In this document: piece after piece, positions 25,419-33,641 of the stretch
Position numbering within the stretch: the stretch's first letter is position 1
Layout of the letters: each line of letters begins with the position of its first letter
Notes under the pieces: model-generated
The model's database searches: none
Told to the model about the DNA's origin: nothing
The model's input: the letters and a program-made list of their open reading frames with translations, nothing else
Made by a program: the position numbers and the translations under genes
NCBI GenBank assembly: GCA_963842795.1
Contig: CAWJHV010000041.1
Location: forward strand, 248,001 to 312,000
Source of the DNA: WHSW01 sp963842795
Lineage (GTDB): Bacteria; Actinomycetota; Thermoleophilia; Solirubrobacterales; 70-9
DNA: 64,000 nucleotides
Direction: 5' to 3'

Positions 25419-26207
25419 CTAGCGCTGCGCGCGCCGGCGGCGAAGCAGCGCGATCCCGCCGCCCACCGCGAGCACCGCGGCGACGGCCAGAGCCCAGTTG
25501 GGACCGCCGTCATCCTGCCCCGCGAGCCCGCCGAGGCCGGTCTGCGGTGCGGCCGAGGGGGCGGCGGTGGCGTCGTCGACGAGGACCACCTTGACCCGCT
25601 CGCCGCCGCTGCCGACTACGAACGCGCTCGTCGCGGTACCGGCGGTGAGCGGGAGCGAGCGCATGCCGAGCGCCATCTCGTCGGAGCCCGGGGCCTGCAC
25701 GGTGAGCTCCTCGCGTCCCGGCGGAAGCGTCCAGTACTGGGTCGCGTCCGTGTAGCCGGCGTTCGGGGCGACCACCTTGCCGTCGAGGGCCAGGTCGGCG
25801 TCGCCGAGCTCGGGGGCGGCGTGGACCATCCGCAGCCGCGCCTGTCCGGCGACGGCGCCCTCGTTGCGGTAGGCGCGAATCTCGGCGGCGTTCGCGGTGG
25901 CGAGGCCGACGATCGTGTAGCTGGCGCCGTCGGCGAGCCGCTGGGTCTTCGTCAGGGTGACCCCTCCGGGTGCTTTGAGCACCAACCGGGTTTTGCCCGC
26001 GGGCACCGACGTCGGAGCCGAGACCTGGCCGAAGTCGGCGCTGCCCACCTGCTCGCCGTCGGCGGTGACCGTCGCCTCGCCGACCCCCGGGACCGCGTGC
26101 AGGAAGCGGATCTGGGTACTTGCGAGAGCGGTGGCCGGCAGGGCTAGGATCCAGAGGGCCGTGACCAACCAGAACAGGGAAGTTCGGGAGCGAGGCGAAG
26201 AGTCCAT
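25419..26207 (-). CDS. DUF4397 cell-surface protein with sortase-type C-terminus
   Basis: The product is 262 aa. A signal peptide (hydrophobic to about residue 30, ending ALPATALAS) precedes two repeats of the DUF4397 beta-domain (STQIRFLHAVPGVGEATV, then RLRMVHAAPELGDADL). The C-terminus is a cell-wall sorting signal: PQTG, a hydrophobic helix (WALAVAAVLAVGGGIALL) and an RRRR tail. It is most likely the substrate of the adjacent class F sortase. A TACGAT -10 lies 7 bases before GTG 26210, which is in frame directly before the ATG, so the message may be leaderless and start at the GTG. The 5' end overlaps the divergent RskA-like gene. Confidence 0.82.
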   Translation of the reverse strand: MDSSPRSRTSLFWLVTALWILALPATALASTQIRFLHAVPGVGEATVTADGEQVGSADFGQVSAPTSVPAGKTRLVLKAPGGVTLTKTQRLADGASYTIVGLATANAAEIRAYRNEGAVAGQARLRMVHAAPELGDADLALDGKVVAPNAGYTDATQYWTLPPGREELTVQAPGSDEMALGMRSLPLTAGTATSAFVVGSGGERVKVVLVDDATAAPSAAPQTGLGGLAGQDDGGPNWALAVAAVLAVGGGIALLRRRRAQR

Positions 26208-27279
26208 CACGCGCCCGATCGTAACCAAAGAAGGCCGGGCGGACCCCCAGTCCCTCGCCCTCTACGTGGCCGAGCTGGGCTCGGACGCGCGGGCGATTCT
26301 CGACCTCAGCCTGCGCTACGGCTTCTCCGACGAGCGGCTCGCCGCGATGCTCCAACTGGGCCTCGACGACATCGCCGTGAGGCGCGATCTGGCGCTGTCG
26401 GACCTGGCCGTCCGGGCGGGGCTCGACCCAGAGGTCGACCGGTCGCGCCTCGAGGACGCGCTCCGGGACGTGCCGCACGAGACCTGGATCGGACGCGAGC
26501 TTCAGGACCCGGCGCCCGAGCCCGATCCCGCTGTGGCCGACGGCGACGCGGTGCCGCCCCCGCCGGGCCGTGGTGAGGCGGCGATCCAGGCGCCGGAGCC
26601 GCCCCCGTCGCGGAGCTCGCTGCGCTGGGTGGGTGGGCTGCTGGCGCTCGCGGGCGCCGTGGCGGTCATCGTCCTGATCGTCTCCGGCGGCAGCGACGAC
26701 GGTGCCGGGCCGACCGCGACGGCACCCACGCCGCCTGCCGGGGCGGAGGGCGCCGCCCCCGGCGACGACGCATCCGGCGCTCAGGGGCAGCCCCCCGCCG
26801 GCCCGCAGGGCGGCGGCGACCAGGCCGCAGGCGACCAAGGCGCGGGCAACCAGGCCGCGGGCAACCAGGCCGCGGGCAACCAGGGCGGCGGCGGCCAGGG
26901 TGGCCAGGGCGCGGCGGCCGGAGGACGTCCGACGGTGACCATGAAGCCGATCCTCGGGGCGCCGCGCTCCCGGGCGACGATCAGCCTGGTGACCGCCGGA
27001 CCGCCACCGAGGTTCGCCCTGCGGCTGCGCACGCCGGCGACCCATGGCGGGATCTACGAGGTCTGGCTCTACGACACCGTGATCGACGCCCAGCCGCTCG
27101 CCAAGATCCCGAGCGACGGTGGCACGGCGCGCTTCACGCTTCCCGACTCCTCGGCCGACTACCGCTACATCGACATCTCGGAGGAGAAGCCGGGCGGCTT
27201 CGCGGGCCACAGCGGCCGCAGCGTCGATCGCATCGGGCTCCCCGCGGCGATCGCGGGCCTCGGCGTCAACGGCGGCTGA
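26161..27279 (+). CDS. Single-pass membrane protein with RskA-like extracytoplasmic domain
   Basis: The 372-aa frame has a cytoplasmic part (about 1-155; SLRYGFSDERLAAMLQLGLDDI suggests a helical regulatory domain), one transmembrane helix (VGGLLALAGAVAVIVLIVSG), a low-complexity Gly/Asn/Gln/Ala linker and a C-terminal beta-domain (YEVWLYDTVIDAQPLAKI, YRYIDISEEKPGGFAGHSG). The C-terminal domain resembles the extracytoplasmic part of anti-sigma-K (RskA-like) proteins; no HxxxCxxC zinc motif is present, and no sigma gene is adjacent. GTG 26161 follows TAGGAT by 10 bases but overlaps the divergent gene head-to-head by 47 bp, so the true start may be further in, for example the GTG around 26266. 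Confidence 0.6.
   Translation: MTNQNREVRERGEESITRPIVTKEGRADPQSLALYVAELGSDARAILDLSLRYGFSDERLAAMLQLGLDDIAVRRDLALSDLAVRAGLDPEVDRSRLEDALRDVPHETWIGRELQDPAPEPDPAVADGDAVPPPPGRGEAAIQAPEPPPSRSSLRWVGGLLALAGAVAVIVLIVSGGSDDGAGPTATAPTPPAGAEGAAPGDDASGAQGQPPAGPQGGGDQAAGDQGAGNQAAGNQAAGNQGGGGQGGQGAAAGGRPTVTMKPILGAPRSRATISLVTAGPPPRFALRLRTPATHGGIYEVWLYDTVIDAQPLAKIPSDGGTARFTLPDSSADYRYIDISEEKPGGFAGHSGRSVDRIGLPAAIAGLGVNGG
26815..26891 (+). repeat. In-gene 15-bp tandem repeats encoding AAGNQ/AAGDQ units
   Basis: Four to five consecutive copies of a 15-base unit (consensus GCGGGCAACCAGGCC) encode the flexible linker of the RskA-like protein. Slippage at this array would change linker length without shifting frame. 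Confidence 0.75.
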
Positions 27280-27282
27280 CGG

Positions 27283-29523
27283 CTACGGCGTCGGGGAGGC
27301 GTCCAGCCGTCCGGCCAGCGAGCGCCAGGCGCGGGCGGCGTCCACGAGCGCGACGTCCGCCTCCGCATCGGCCGCCGAGATCGTGATCCGGTCCCCGGCC
27401 GCGCCGCCGACGACGAACACGTCGAGCGACTCCTGCGCGAGCCCCTCGAGCTCGGCGCGCGGGCCGGCGAGGACGAACCCGCCGGGCCCCTCCCCGAACA
27501 GCGCCGTCTCCCCCGAGCAGCCGCGGGCCTCGACCAGCTGGTCGAGGTCGACCTCGAGCCCGACCTCGCCCGCGATCGCGATCTCCGCCAGGGCGCACGC
27601 GAGCCCACCGTCGCTGACGTCGTGGGCGGCGGTGATCCGCCCCTCGCGCACCGCCTCCCGGACGGCCTCGATCGCGGCGCGCACCTCGTCCACGGCGAGC
27701 GAGGGCAGCCCGGGGCCGAGGTCACCGCGGAGCTTGGCCAGCTCGGAGCCGGCGAGCGAGGGGGAGAACGGGCCGCAGACCGCGATCGCGTCGCCCGCGG
27801 CCAAAGCGACGCCGCCGGCGCGCTCCGGGTCGGGCAGCTCGCCGACCATGCCGACGACCGGCGTCGGGTAGATGGGCCCCTCGTCCGTCTCGTTGTAGAG
27901 CGAGACGTTGCCGCCGACCACCGGGACCCCGAGCGCCTCGCAGGCGTCGGCGAGGCCCTGCGTCGAGCGGTCGAGCTGCCAGGCGACCGTGGGCCTCTCG
28001 GGGTTGCCGAAGTTGAGGCAGTTGGTCAGCCCGAGCGGCTCGGCGCCCGAGCAGGCGAGGTTCTGGGCGCACTCGAGCACCGCCTCGACGGTGCCCGCGT
28101 ACGGGTCGCAGGCGACGCGGCGGCCGTTGCCGTCGATCGCGACGGCGATCGTCGCCCCGGCCTCGTGCAGGTGCAGCACCGCGGCGTCGGCGGCCTCCGG
28201 GCGGCGGACGGTGTGCGAGAGCACGATCGAGTCGTACTGCTCGAACGCCCACGCCTTGCTGGCGACGCTCGGCGAGGCCAGCAGTGCGATCAGGATCGCC
28301 GACGGGTCGCCGGGGTCGGCGCTGCGGCCCGCGTGCAGGGCGACCCGGGTTCCGAGGACGTCGGCGTTCGGATAGGTCCAGGCCTCGGGAGCGGCGGGCT
28401 CGAGGTCGTAGAGCGGGCACTCGTCGACGAGCGCGGCGACCGGCATCTCGCCGACCGTCTCGCCGCCGCTGCGGACGCGGAAGAACCCGTCGTCGGTGAC
28501 CCGGCCGACGACCGCCGCGCCCGTCTCCCACTTCTCGCACAGCGACAGGACCTCGTCGACGCGGCCGGGCTCGACCACCGCCAGCATTCGCTCCTGCGAC
28601 TCCGAGACCATGATCTCGAACGGCTCCATGTCGGCCTCGCGCAGCGGCACGCGATCGACGTCGATCTCGATCCCGACGCGGCCGCTGGAGGCCATCTCGC
28701 CCGCCGACGACGTGAGCCCCGCGGCTCCGAGGTCCTGCAGGGAGACCAGGAGGCCGTCGCCGAGCAGCTCGAGGCAGCACTCGAGCAGCTTCGACTCCTC
28801 GAACGGGTCGCCGATCTGGACGCTGGGACGCTTCGAGTCGTCGCCGCCCTCGAGCTCCGCCGAGGCCAGCACCGAGGCGCCGCCGATGCCGTCGCGACCG
28901 GTCGCCGCGCCGATCAGGACCACGGCGTTGCCGACCCCGGCGGCGGCGGCGCGGACCATCTCGTCCGCCCGCGCGAGCCCGACGCACATCGCGTTGACGA
29001 GGCAGTTGTGCTCGTAGGGGGCCTCGAAGTAGACCTCGCCGCCGACCGTCGGCACGCCGATCGAGTTGCCGTAGTGGCCGATCCCGGCGACGACGTGGTC
29101 GAAGAGATAACGCGAGCGCTCCGAGTCGAGCTCCCCGAAGCGCAGCGAGTCGAGCACCGCGATCGGCCGCGCGCCGAGCGCGAACACGTCGCGGAGGATC
29201 CCTCCGACGCCGGTGGCCGCGCCCTGGAACGGCTCGACCGCGCTCGGGTGGTTGTGCGACTCGACCTTGAACGCGACCGCCCAGCCGTCGCCGATCGACA
29301 CCGCCCCGGCGTTCTCTCCCGGGCCCATCAGCACCCGCCGGCCTTCGGTCGGCAGGCGCCGCAGGAGCTTGCGCGAGTGCTTGTACGCGCAGTGCTCCGA
29401 CCACAGCAGGCTGAACATCGCCAGCTCGACGTCGTTGGGGTCGCGTTCGAGCTTCTCGCGGATCAGCTCGTACTCGGGGTCGGTGAGCCCGAGGTCGCGA
29501 TGCTTGGCGGCCGAGACGGTCAA
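27283..29523 (-). CDS. purL: Phosphoribosylformylglycinamidine synthase subunit PurL
   Basis: The 746-aa product is the small-type PurL that works with PurS and PurQ (both in this window) to make FGAM from FGAR, ATP and glutamine. It shows LLWSEHCAYKHSRKLLRRLP with the conserved His, VAFKVESHNHPSAVEPFQGAATGVGG and the second-half repeats (AHDVSDGGLACALAE). The start is TTG 29523; a GATACT lies 8 bases upstream and no ribosome site is visible. The gene is separate from purSQ by about 10 kb and sits convergent with the RskA-like gene (3 bp gap). Confidence 0.96.
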   Translation of the reverse strand: MTVSAAKHRDLGLTDPEYELIREKLERDPNDVELAMFSLLWSEHCAYKHSRKLLRRLPTEGRRVLMGPGENAGAVSIGDGWAVAFKVESHNHPSAVEPFQGAATGVGGILRDVFALGARPIAVLDSLRFGELDSERSRYLFDHVVAGIGHYGNSIGVPTVGGEVYFEAPYEHNCLVNAMCVGLARADEMVRAAAAGVGNAVVLIGAATGRDGIGGASVLASAELEGGDDSKRPSVQIGDPFEESKLLECCLELLGDGLLVSLQDLGAAGLTSSAGEMASSGRVGIEIDVDRVPLREADMEPFEIMVSESQERMLAVVEPGRVDEVLSLCEKWETGAAVVGRVTDDGFFRVRSGGETVGEMPVAALVDECPLYDLEPAAPEAWTYPNADVLGTRVALHAGRSADPGDPSAILIALLASPSVASKAWAFEQYDSIVLSHTVRRPEAADAAVLHLHEAGATIAVAIDGNGRRVACDPYAGTVEAVLECAQNLACSGAEPLGLTNCLNFGNPERPTVAWQLDRSTQGLADACEALGVPVVGGNVSLYNETDEGPIYPTPVVGMVGELPDPERAGGVALAAGDAIAVCGPFSPSLAGSELAKLRGDLGPGLPSLAVDEVRAAIEAVREAVREGRITAAHDVSDGGLACALAEIAIAGEVGLEVDLDQLVEARGCSGETALFGEGPGGFVLAGPRAELEGLAQESLDVFVVGGAAGDRITISAADAEADVALVDAARAWRSLAGRLDASPTP

Positions 29524-29613
29524 GGCGACGGAGTATCGCGCCTGTGCACGTCGTCATTCAGGCCCACGCTGCCGGCGCGTCATCCGGCCCTCTCGCGTGT
29601 TGAGATCAGGGAC

Positions 29614-30801
29614 ATGGCCGGTCCGACCCACAGCCGCCGGAGCGCGGCAATCTTCGCCGCGCTCGCCGTGCTCGTCGTCCCGGCGGGCGCCGGCGCCGGC
29701 ATCATCGGCGGCGGCGATCCGCCGAAGGCCGAGATCGCGACCACCGGCAGCGACTCGGAGCTGCTCTCGAAGATCCCGATCGCGAAGAAGCTGGGCGCCC
29801 GCGACCGCGTAGTGATGCGCCTCACCCCCGACCAGTTGAAGCCGATCCAAGTCGGCGATCGGCTGCGCGCCAGCGCCGAGGTGCAGGTCTCGACCGACTG
29901 CGTCGCCCAGAGCTCGCGCTGCGTCGGGCGCCACTACGAGGTCAACCCGACGGTCACGGCGAAGATCGTGCTGTCGCCGAGCCCCGAGGCCGGGGCCGGC
30001 TACCTGCCGCTCTCCGAGAGCCGCAGCGTGCTGTGCAAGCAGCGACGCCCGAACCGAAACCACCACTGCGCGATCGCGCTCCCGAACACCGAGACCGCGA
30101 TCAGCGACCTCGCGGCGCTCCCCTGCCCGCCGGACGCCTGCTACGTGAACCTGATCGTCGGCGCCAAGTCGAAGAAGTCGAAGAAGGGCGACGTGGTCGT
30201 CGTCGGCGCCGATCGACCCGACGGCTCGGTGGTCCAGGACAAGGGCCGCCTGAACGTCGTCCAGGCGCGCGCCAAGGTCCCAGCCCCGGCCGTGACCTCG
30301 AGCGAGGCCCTGGTCAACACCGACCTGCCGCTGACCGAGGCGAAGAAGGAGAAGCGCCGCGTGGTCTACTCGGTGCCGGTCCCGGCTCCGCGCAAGGGCG
30401 AGGTGCTCGCCTTCGACGCCGCCTTCGGCGCCGACATCACCGACCTGCGCTTCAACACCTTCGTCGTCTCACGGGTGATCATGGCCACCGAGCCGACGGC
30501 GACCGAGTCTGAGGGGATCGCCAAGTCGGCCATCCCCCTGCGGGGCCAGGCGACCGAGTCGAACGGGTTCAACTGCACCCTGGGATCGAGCGGATTCGCC
30601 AACCCCTGCACCACGGTGAAGGCGGGCGCGACGCGGATCTCCCGCGACGCGATCGACGAGACCACCGGACAGCCGGCGACCCTCTACCTCAACGTGCTCG
30701 CCTCGGCGGAGCCGCGGCTGGCGGAGAAGGTCGACGGCTCGAAGACGGTCGCGCTGGGTGCCGTGCCCGGCGGGCTCACCGTCGCCCGCTACGCCCCGTA
30801 G
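29614..30801 (+). CDS. Exported Cys-rich protein, first of two tandem paralogues
   Basis: The 395-aa product has a signal peptide (to about residue 30) and no membrane segment after it. Eight cysteines lie in four pairs: STDC...RC, VLC...HHC, LPCPPDAC and NCT...NPC, suggesting four disulfides in an oxidising compartment. Shared blocks with the next gene include ARDRVVMRL, PCPPDACYVNLIVGA, DGSVVQDKGRLNVV and GATRISRDAID. I do not recognise a family; the strand-rich pattern suggests a beta-sandwich surface or envelope protein. A CAGGGA ribosome site precedes the ATG. It is divergent from purL. Confidence 0.65.
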   Translation: MAGPTHSRRSAAIFAALAVLVVPAGAGAGIIGGGDPPKAEIATTGSDSELLSKIPIAKKLGARDRVVMRLTPDQLKPIQVGDRLRASAEVQVSTDCVAQSSRCVGRHYEVNPTVTAKIVLSPSPEAGAGYLPLSESRSVLCKQRRPNRNHHCAIALPNTETAISDLAALPCPPDACYVNLIVGAKSKKSKKGDVVVVGADRPDGSVVQDKGRLNVVQARAKVPAPAVTSSEALVNTDLPLTEAKKEKRRVVYSVPVPAPRKGEVLAFDAAFGADITDLRFNTFVVSRVIMATEPTATESEGIAKSAIPLRGQATESNGFNCTLGSSGFANPCTTVKAGATRISRDAIDETTGQPATLYLNVLASAEPRLAEKVDGSKTVALGAVPGGLTVARYAP

Positions 30802-30832
30802 CCCACCCGGCGGCTCGGTGGGTCCCAGCACG

Positions 30833-31990
30833 ATGCGAGCCACGAGCCGGGTCGTGCTCGCCTCCGCCGCGACGCTCGCCGTCGTCGCTGCCGCCGCGAA
30901 CGCTCCGGCCACGGATCGGCTCCCGCCGCTGGTCCGGGTGGCGACCACCGGCAACGGCTCCGAGCGGGTAGACACCCTGCCGATCACGCGTCGCGCCGGA
31001 GTCCGCGATCGGGTGGTGATTTCGATGCGCCCGCCGAGGCTCCCCAGCCTCGAGGTCGGCGACCGGGTACGGGTCACGGCCGAGGTGCAGATGACGGGCA
31101 ACTGCGCGCACCGCGACCCGCGCTGTCGCGGGCCGATCTACCACTACGACCCGCGCCTGCGGGCGCGGCTGGTGCTCGCCGGCGACCCGCGCACGACCGG
31201 CGGCCCCGGCACCCTGCCGATCGCCGCGCCCGAGGGCGAGACCTGCACTCAGAAACGGCCCGACTACGAGCATCACTGCGTGCTGGTCTTCACCCAGGGC
31301 GGCTTCGAGGTCCGGGATCCGAGCCGCCTTCCCTGCCCGCTGGACGCCTGCTTCATCAACCTGGTCGCCGGCGCTCACCATCCGCGGGCCGGCAGCGGCG
31401 ACCTGGTGACCGTCGGTGGGCTGCGCCCGGACGGGTCGATCCCCCAGGACCGCGGCCGGATCAACGTGGTCCGCTTTCGCGGGGCGACCGCGAACGACTA
31501 CACCGTCGACTCGACCACGCATCCCAGGATGCGGCGCCTGCCGCCCGACCTGAAGCGACGGGTGGCGTTCTCGAAGCGCCTCACCGGGCTTCGAGCCGGT
31601 GAGCAGCTCGCGGTGGACGCGGCGCTGCGCACGGACGTCTCGCACCTGCGCTACGCGGTCCGCACCAGCGCCCGTCTGATCCTCGCCGACTCGGAGCGCG
31701 CGACCCGGCAGAGCGCCTTCGTCAAGCATCGCGCGCTGCTCCAGGGGGAGATCTCCGAGAACAACGGATCGAACTGCACCCAGGACGAGGGGATCTGCAC
31801 CGGGCGCAAGGTCGGGGTGCTCGAGATGCGGCGGGACGCGGTCGACGCCGGCGGGCGGCCCGAGCCGCTGTACGTCAACCTGGTCACCGTGCTCGGCCCG
31901 AAGGTTCGCAAGGCGCAGCCGGGCGACCAGGTGATCCTGCGTGGCGGCGGGATCACCGTCACCCGCTTCCCGCCGCGCCTGCGCGGGTGA
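30833..31990 (+). CDS. Exported Cys-rich protein, second tandem paralogue
   Basis: The product is 385 aa with a signal peptide ending near ANAPA (about residue 25). The domain aligns end to end with the preceding gene: VRDRVVISM, TGNC...RC, TCTQKRPDYEHHC, LPCPLDACFINLVAGA, DGSIPQDRGRINVV, NGSNCTQ and VLEMRRDAVDAGG. Cys pairs are conserved except that the last pair is more closely spaced. It is more basic overall than its neighbour. GTG 30818 is an alternative start. The stop overlaps the start of the acetyltransferase gene (GTGA), so the three genes form an operon. Function is unknown. Confidence 0.65.
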   Translation: MRATSRVVLASAATLAVVAAAANAPATDRLPPLVRVATTGNGSERVDTLPITRRAGVRDRVVISMRPPRLPSLEVGDRVRVTAEVQMTGNCAHRDPRCRGPIYHYDPRLRARLVLAGDPRTTGGPGTLPIAAPEGETCTQKRPDYEHHCVLVFTQGGFEVRDPSRLPCPLDACFINLVAGAHHPRAGSGDLVTVGGLRPDGSIPQDRGRINVVRFRGATANDYTVDSTTHPRMRRLPPDLKRRVAFSKRLTGLRAGEQLAVDAALRTDVSHLRYAVRTSARLILADSERATRQSAFVKHRALLQGEISENNGSNCTQDEGICTGRKVGVLEMRRDAVDAGGRPEPLYVNLVTVLGPKVRKAQPGDQVILRGGGITVTRFPPRLRG

Positions 31991-32442
31991 GCGTACGACT
32001 GGCCACTGCCGCCGACGCCGGCGAGATCGCCCGGCTGCTCGTCGACTTCAACACCGAGTTCTCGGACCCGGCCCCGGAGCCGGCGGTGCTCGCCGAGCGC
32101 CTCGCCCCGATGCTCGAGAGCGGCGAGGTGACCGTCGTGCTGGGCGGCACCGGCCCCGACGGGCTGGCGCTGCTGCGCTTCCGGCCGTCCTTCTGGAGCG
32201 GTGAGGTCGATGCCTACTTGGAGGAGCTCTACGTCGCTCCGCCCGAGCGCGGCCAGGGCCTTGGCCGGGCGCTGCTCGAGGCGGCGATCGAGGCCGCACG
32301 CGAGCGCGGCGCAACCCGCATGGACCTGAACACGAGCGCGGACGACACGGCCGCGCGGGCGCTGTACGCGAGCGCCGGATTCACCGATCGCGAGGGCGAG
32401 CCCGACGGGCCGGTGATGTTCTTCTACGAGCGCGAGCTCTAG
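31987..32442 (+). CDS. GNAT-family N-acetyltransferase
   Basis: The 151-aa protein has a full GNAT fold: N-terminal VRLATAADAGEIARLL, the beta4-alpha3 acetyl-CoA loop LYVAPPERGQGLGRALLEAA (Q/RxxGxG/A) and the C-terminal ALYASAGFTDREGE. It transfers acetyl to an amine of an unknown substrate. The GTG start overlaps the stop of the Cys-rich protein gene. A strong hairpin lies after it. Confidence 0.88.
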   Translation: MSVRLATAADAGEIARLLVDFNTEFSDPAPEPAVLAERLAPMLESGEVTVVLGGTGPDGLALLRFRPSFWSGEVDAYLEELYVAPPERGQGLGRALLEAAIEAARERGATRMDLNTSADDTAARALYASAGFTDREGEPDGPVMFFYEREL

Positions 32443-32484
32443 GCGAAGGTGCGGCGCGGACCGGGGGTGGCCGAGAGCCCCGGC

Positions 32485-32503
32485 CGTGCGGCGACGCCGC
32501 ACG
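32485..32503. terminator. Symmetric hairpin between convergent genes
   Basis: A perfect 8-bp stem CGTGCGGC/GCCGCACG with a GAC loop lies between the acetyltransferase and the last sulfotransferase, both ending toward it. It could end transcription from both sides. No U-tracts are present. Confidence 0.45.
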
Positions 32504-32617
32504 CCCACGACTCCCGACTGGCGCATTTCGCCAAATGGTTCGTCGTTATCGCCCACTCGCGGGCTTCGGGCTCGGCGCCGCGGATCGTGGTGAGTCGTGC
32601 GAGGGGAGAGCGGGGAG

Positions 32618-33628
32618 CTAGCTCGCCGTGGCGACCGGGGGCCGGGCGCCCTTCTCGCTCGCCCGCGCCTCGCCCGCCTCGCTGGCGAGCTCGTAGCCGA
32701 GCTGGACGAGCATGTCGCCGGCGACGGCCTCGTACTCGGCGACCTCCTCGGGCGTCATCCGCTCGCGCCACATCCCGACCCGGTCCGAGCGCGGAGGCTC
32801 CCTCGCCATCACATGGCTCTCGATTCGCGCCTCGGCGGTTTGGTTCGGGCGGTTCTTTCGCGGCAGCTCGCGCGCCTTCTCGGCCAGTCGGCCCTCGGCG
32901 CGCTCGTGGTAGTCGAGCATCACCGGGTCGAAGTCGAGCTCGATGAAGTCGCACACGCGCCGCAGGGTGCCCTCCGTGTCGGCGACCAGGTCCTCGAAGT
33001 GGATCTCCATGTAGTGGTCGACCGAGGGCGCCATCTTGCGGGCCTTGCGGATCCGGTTGCGCCACAGGCGCGCCGACTGCGCGTAGGTCTCCGGGCCCCA
33101 GTTCATCCGCAGATGGGACAGCGAGACGTCGCGGCCGTCGCGGATGATGTGGACGAAGCGCGCCTCCGGAAGCACCCGCTGGATCCTGCGCATCTCCTTC
33201 ACGTAGCCCGGCGTCTTGTCGCCGTAGCGGGACTTGCCCTCGCGCTCGGCGTAGAGCATGTAGAAGGCGCGGATCGAGTCCGCCGCGGTCACCGGGTGCA
33301 GGGCGTTGATCCGCGCCCGCAGTTCCTCACCGTCGAGGTGGAAGTCGCCCCAGCGCTTGTGGTCGATCGCCAGGTTCGCGGCGTCCTCGCCGGTCTGCTT
33401 GGAGCGCTCGAACGCCTTGATCAGCTTCGGGACCCAGTGCGTCTCCCCGGGGATGGCGACGTCGGGGTGCGAGTCGAGCATCAGCCGCAGCAGCGTCGTC
33501 CCCGACCGGGTCACGCCGCAGACGAACGGCGCCGGCGCCGGCTCGGGGGTGCGCCCGCGCAGCCGCCGGCCGGCAAACACGATGTTGGCGCGCTTGCGGT
33601 AACGATCGATCTGTTCGGACAAGCCCAT
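32618..33628 (-). CDS. Sulfotransferase (Sulfotransfer_3 type), last gene of the purC-to-sulfotransferase run
   Basis: The product is 336 aa. The PAPS 5'-phosphosulfate loop is FVCGVTRSGTTLLRLMLDSHP (about 34-54), the 3'-phosphate segment is ARFVHIIRDGRDVSLSHLRM, and YGDKTPGYVKEM and EIHFEDLVADTEGTLRRVCDF are the family's further blocks. ATG 33628 has GGAGGG six bases upstream. The C-terminal 25 residues are extended compared with its three paralogues at 35828-38852. A Trp/Arg-rich SARLWRNRIRKARKM helix may shape the acceptor pocket. The acceptor is unknown; the adjacent glycosyltransferases suggest a glycan or glycolipid. Confidence 0.87.
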   Translation of the reverse strand: MGLSEQIDRYRKRANIVFAGRRLRGRTPEPAPAPFVCGVTRSGTTLLRLMLDSHPDVAIPGETHWVPKLIKAFERSKQTGEDAANLAIDHKRWGDFHLDGEELRARINALHPVTAADSIRAFYMLYAEREGKSRYGDKTPGYVKEMRRIQRVLPEARFVHIIRDGRDVSLSHLRMNWGPETYAQSARLWRNRIRKARKMAPSVDHYMEIHFEDLVADTEGTLRRVCDFIELDFDPVMLDYHERAEGRLAEKARELPRKNRPNQTAEARIESHVMAREPPRSDRVGMWRERMTPEEVAEYEAVAGDMLVQLGYELASEAGEARASEKGARPPVATAS

Positions 33629-33641
33629 GAAGCCCTCCAAG

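Noticed and set aside
27622..29600. Long plus-strand open frame opposite purL, joined in frame to the first Cys-rich protein
   Set aside because: The part before 29614 is antisense to purL and has no domain; the signal peptide and ribosome site place the real start at 29614.
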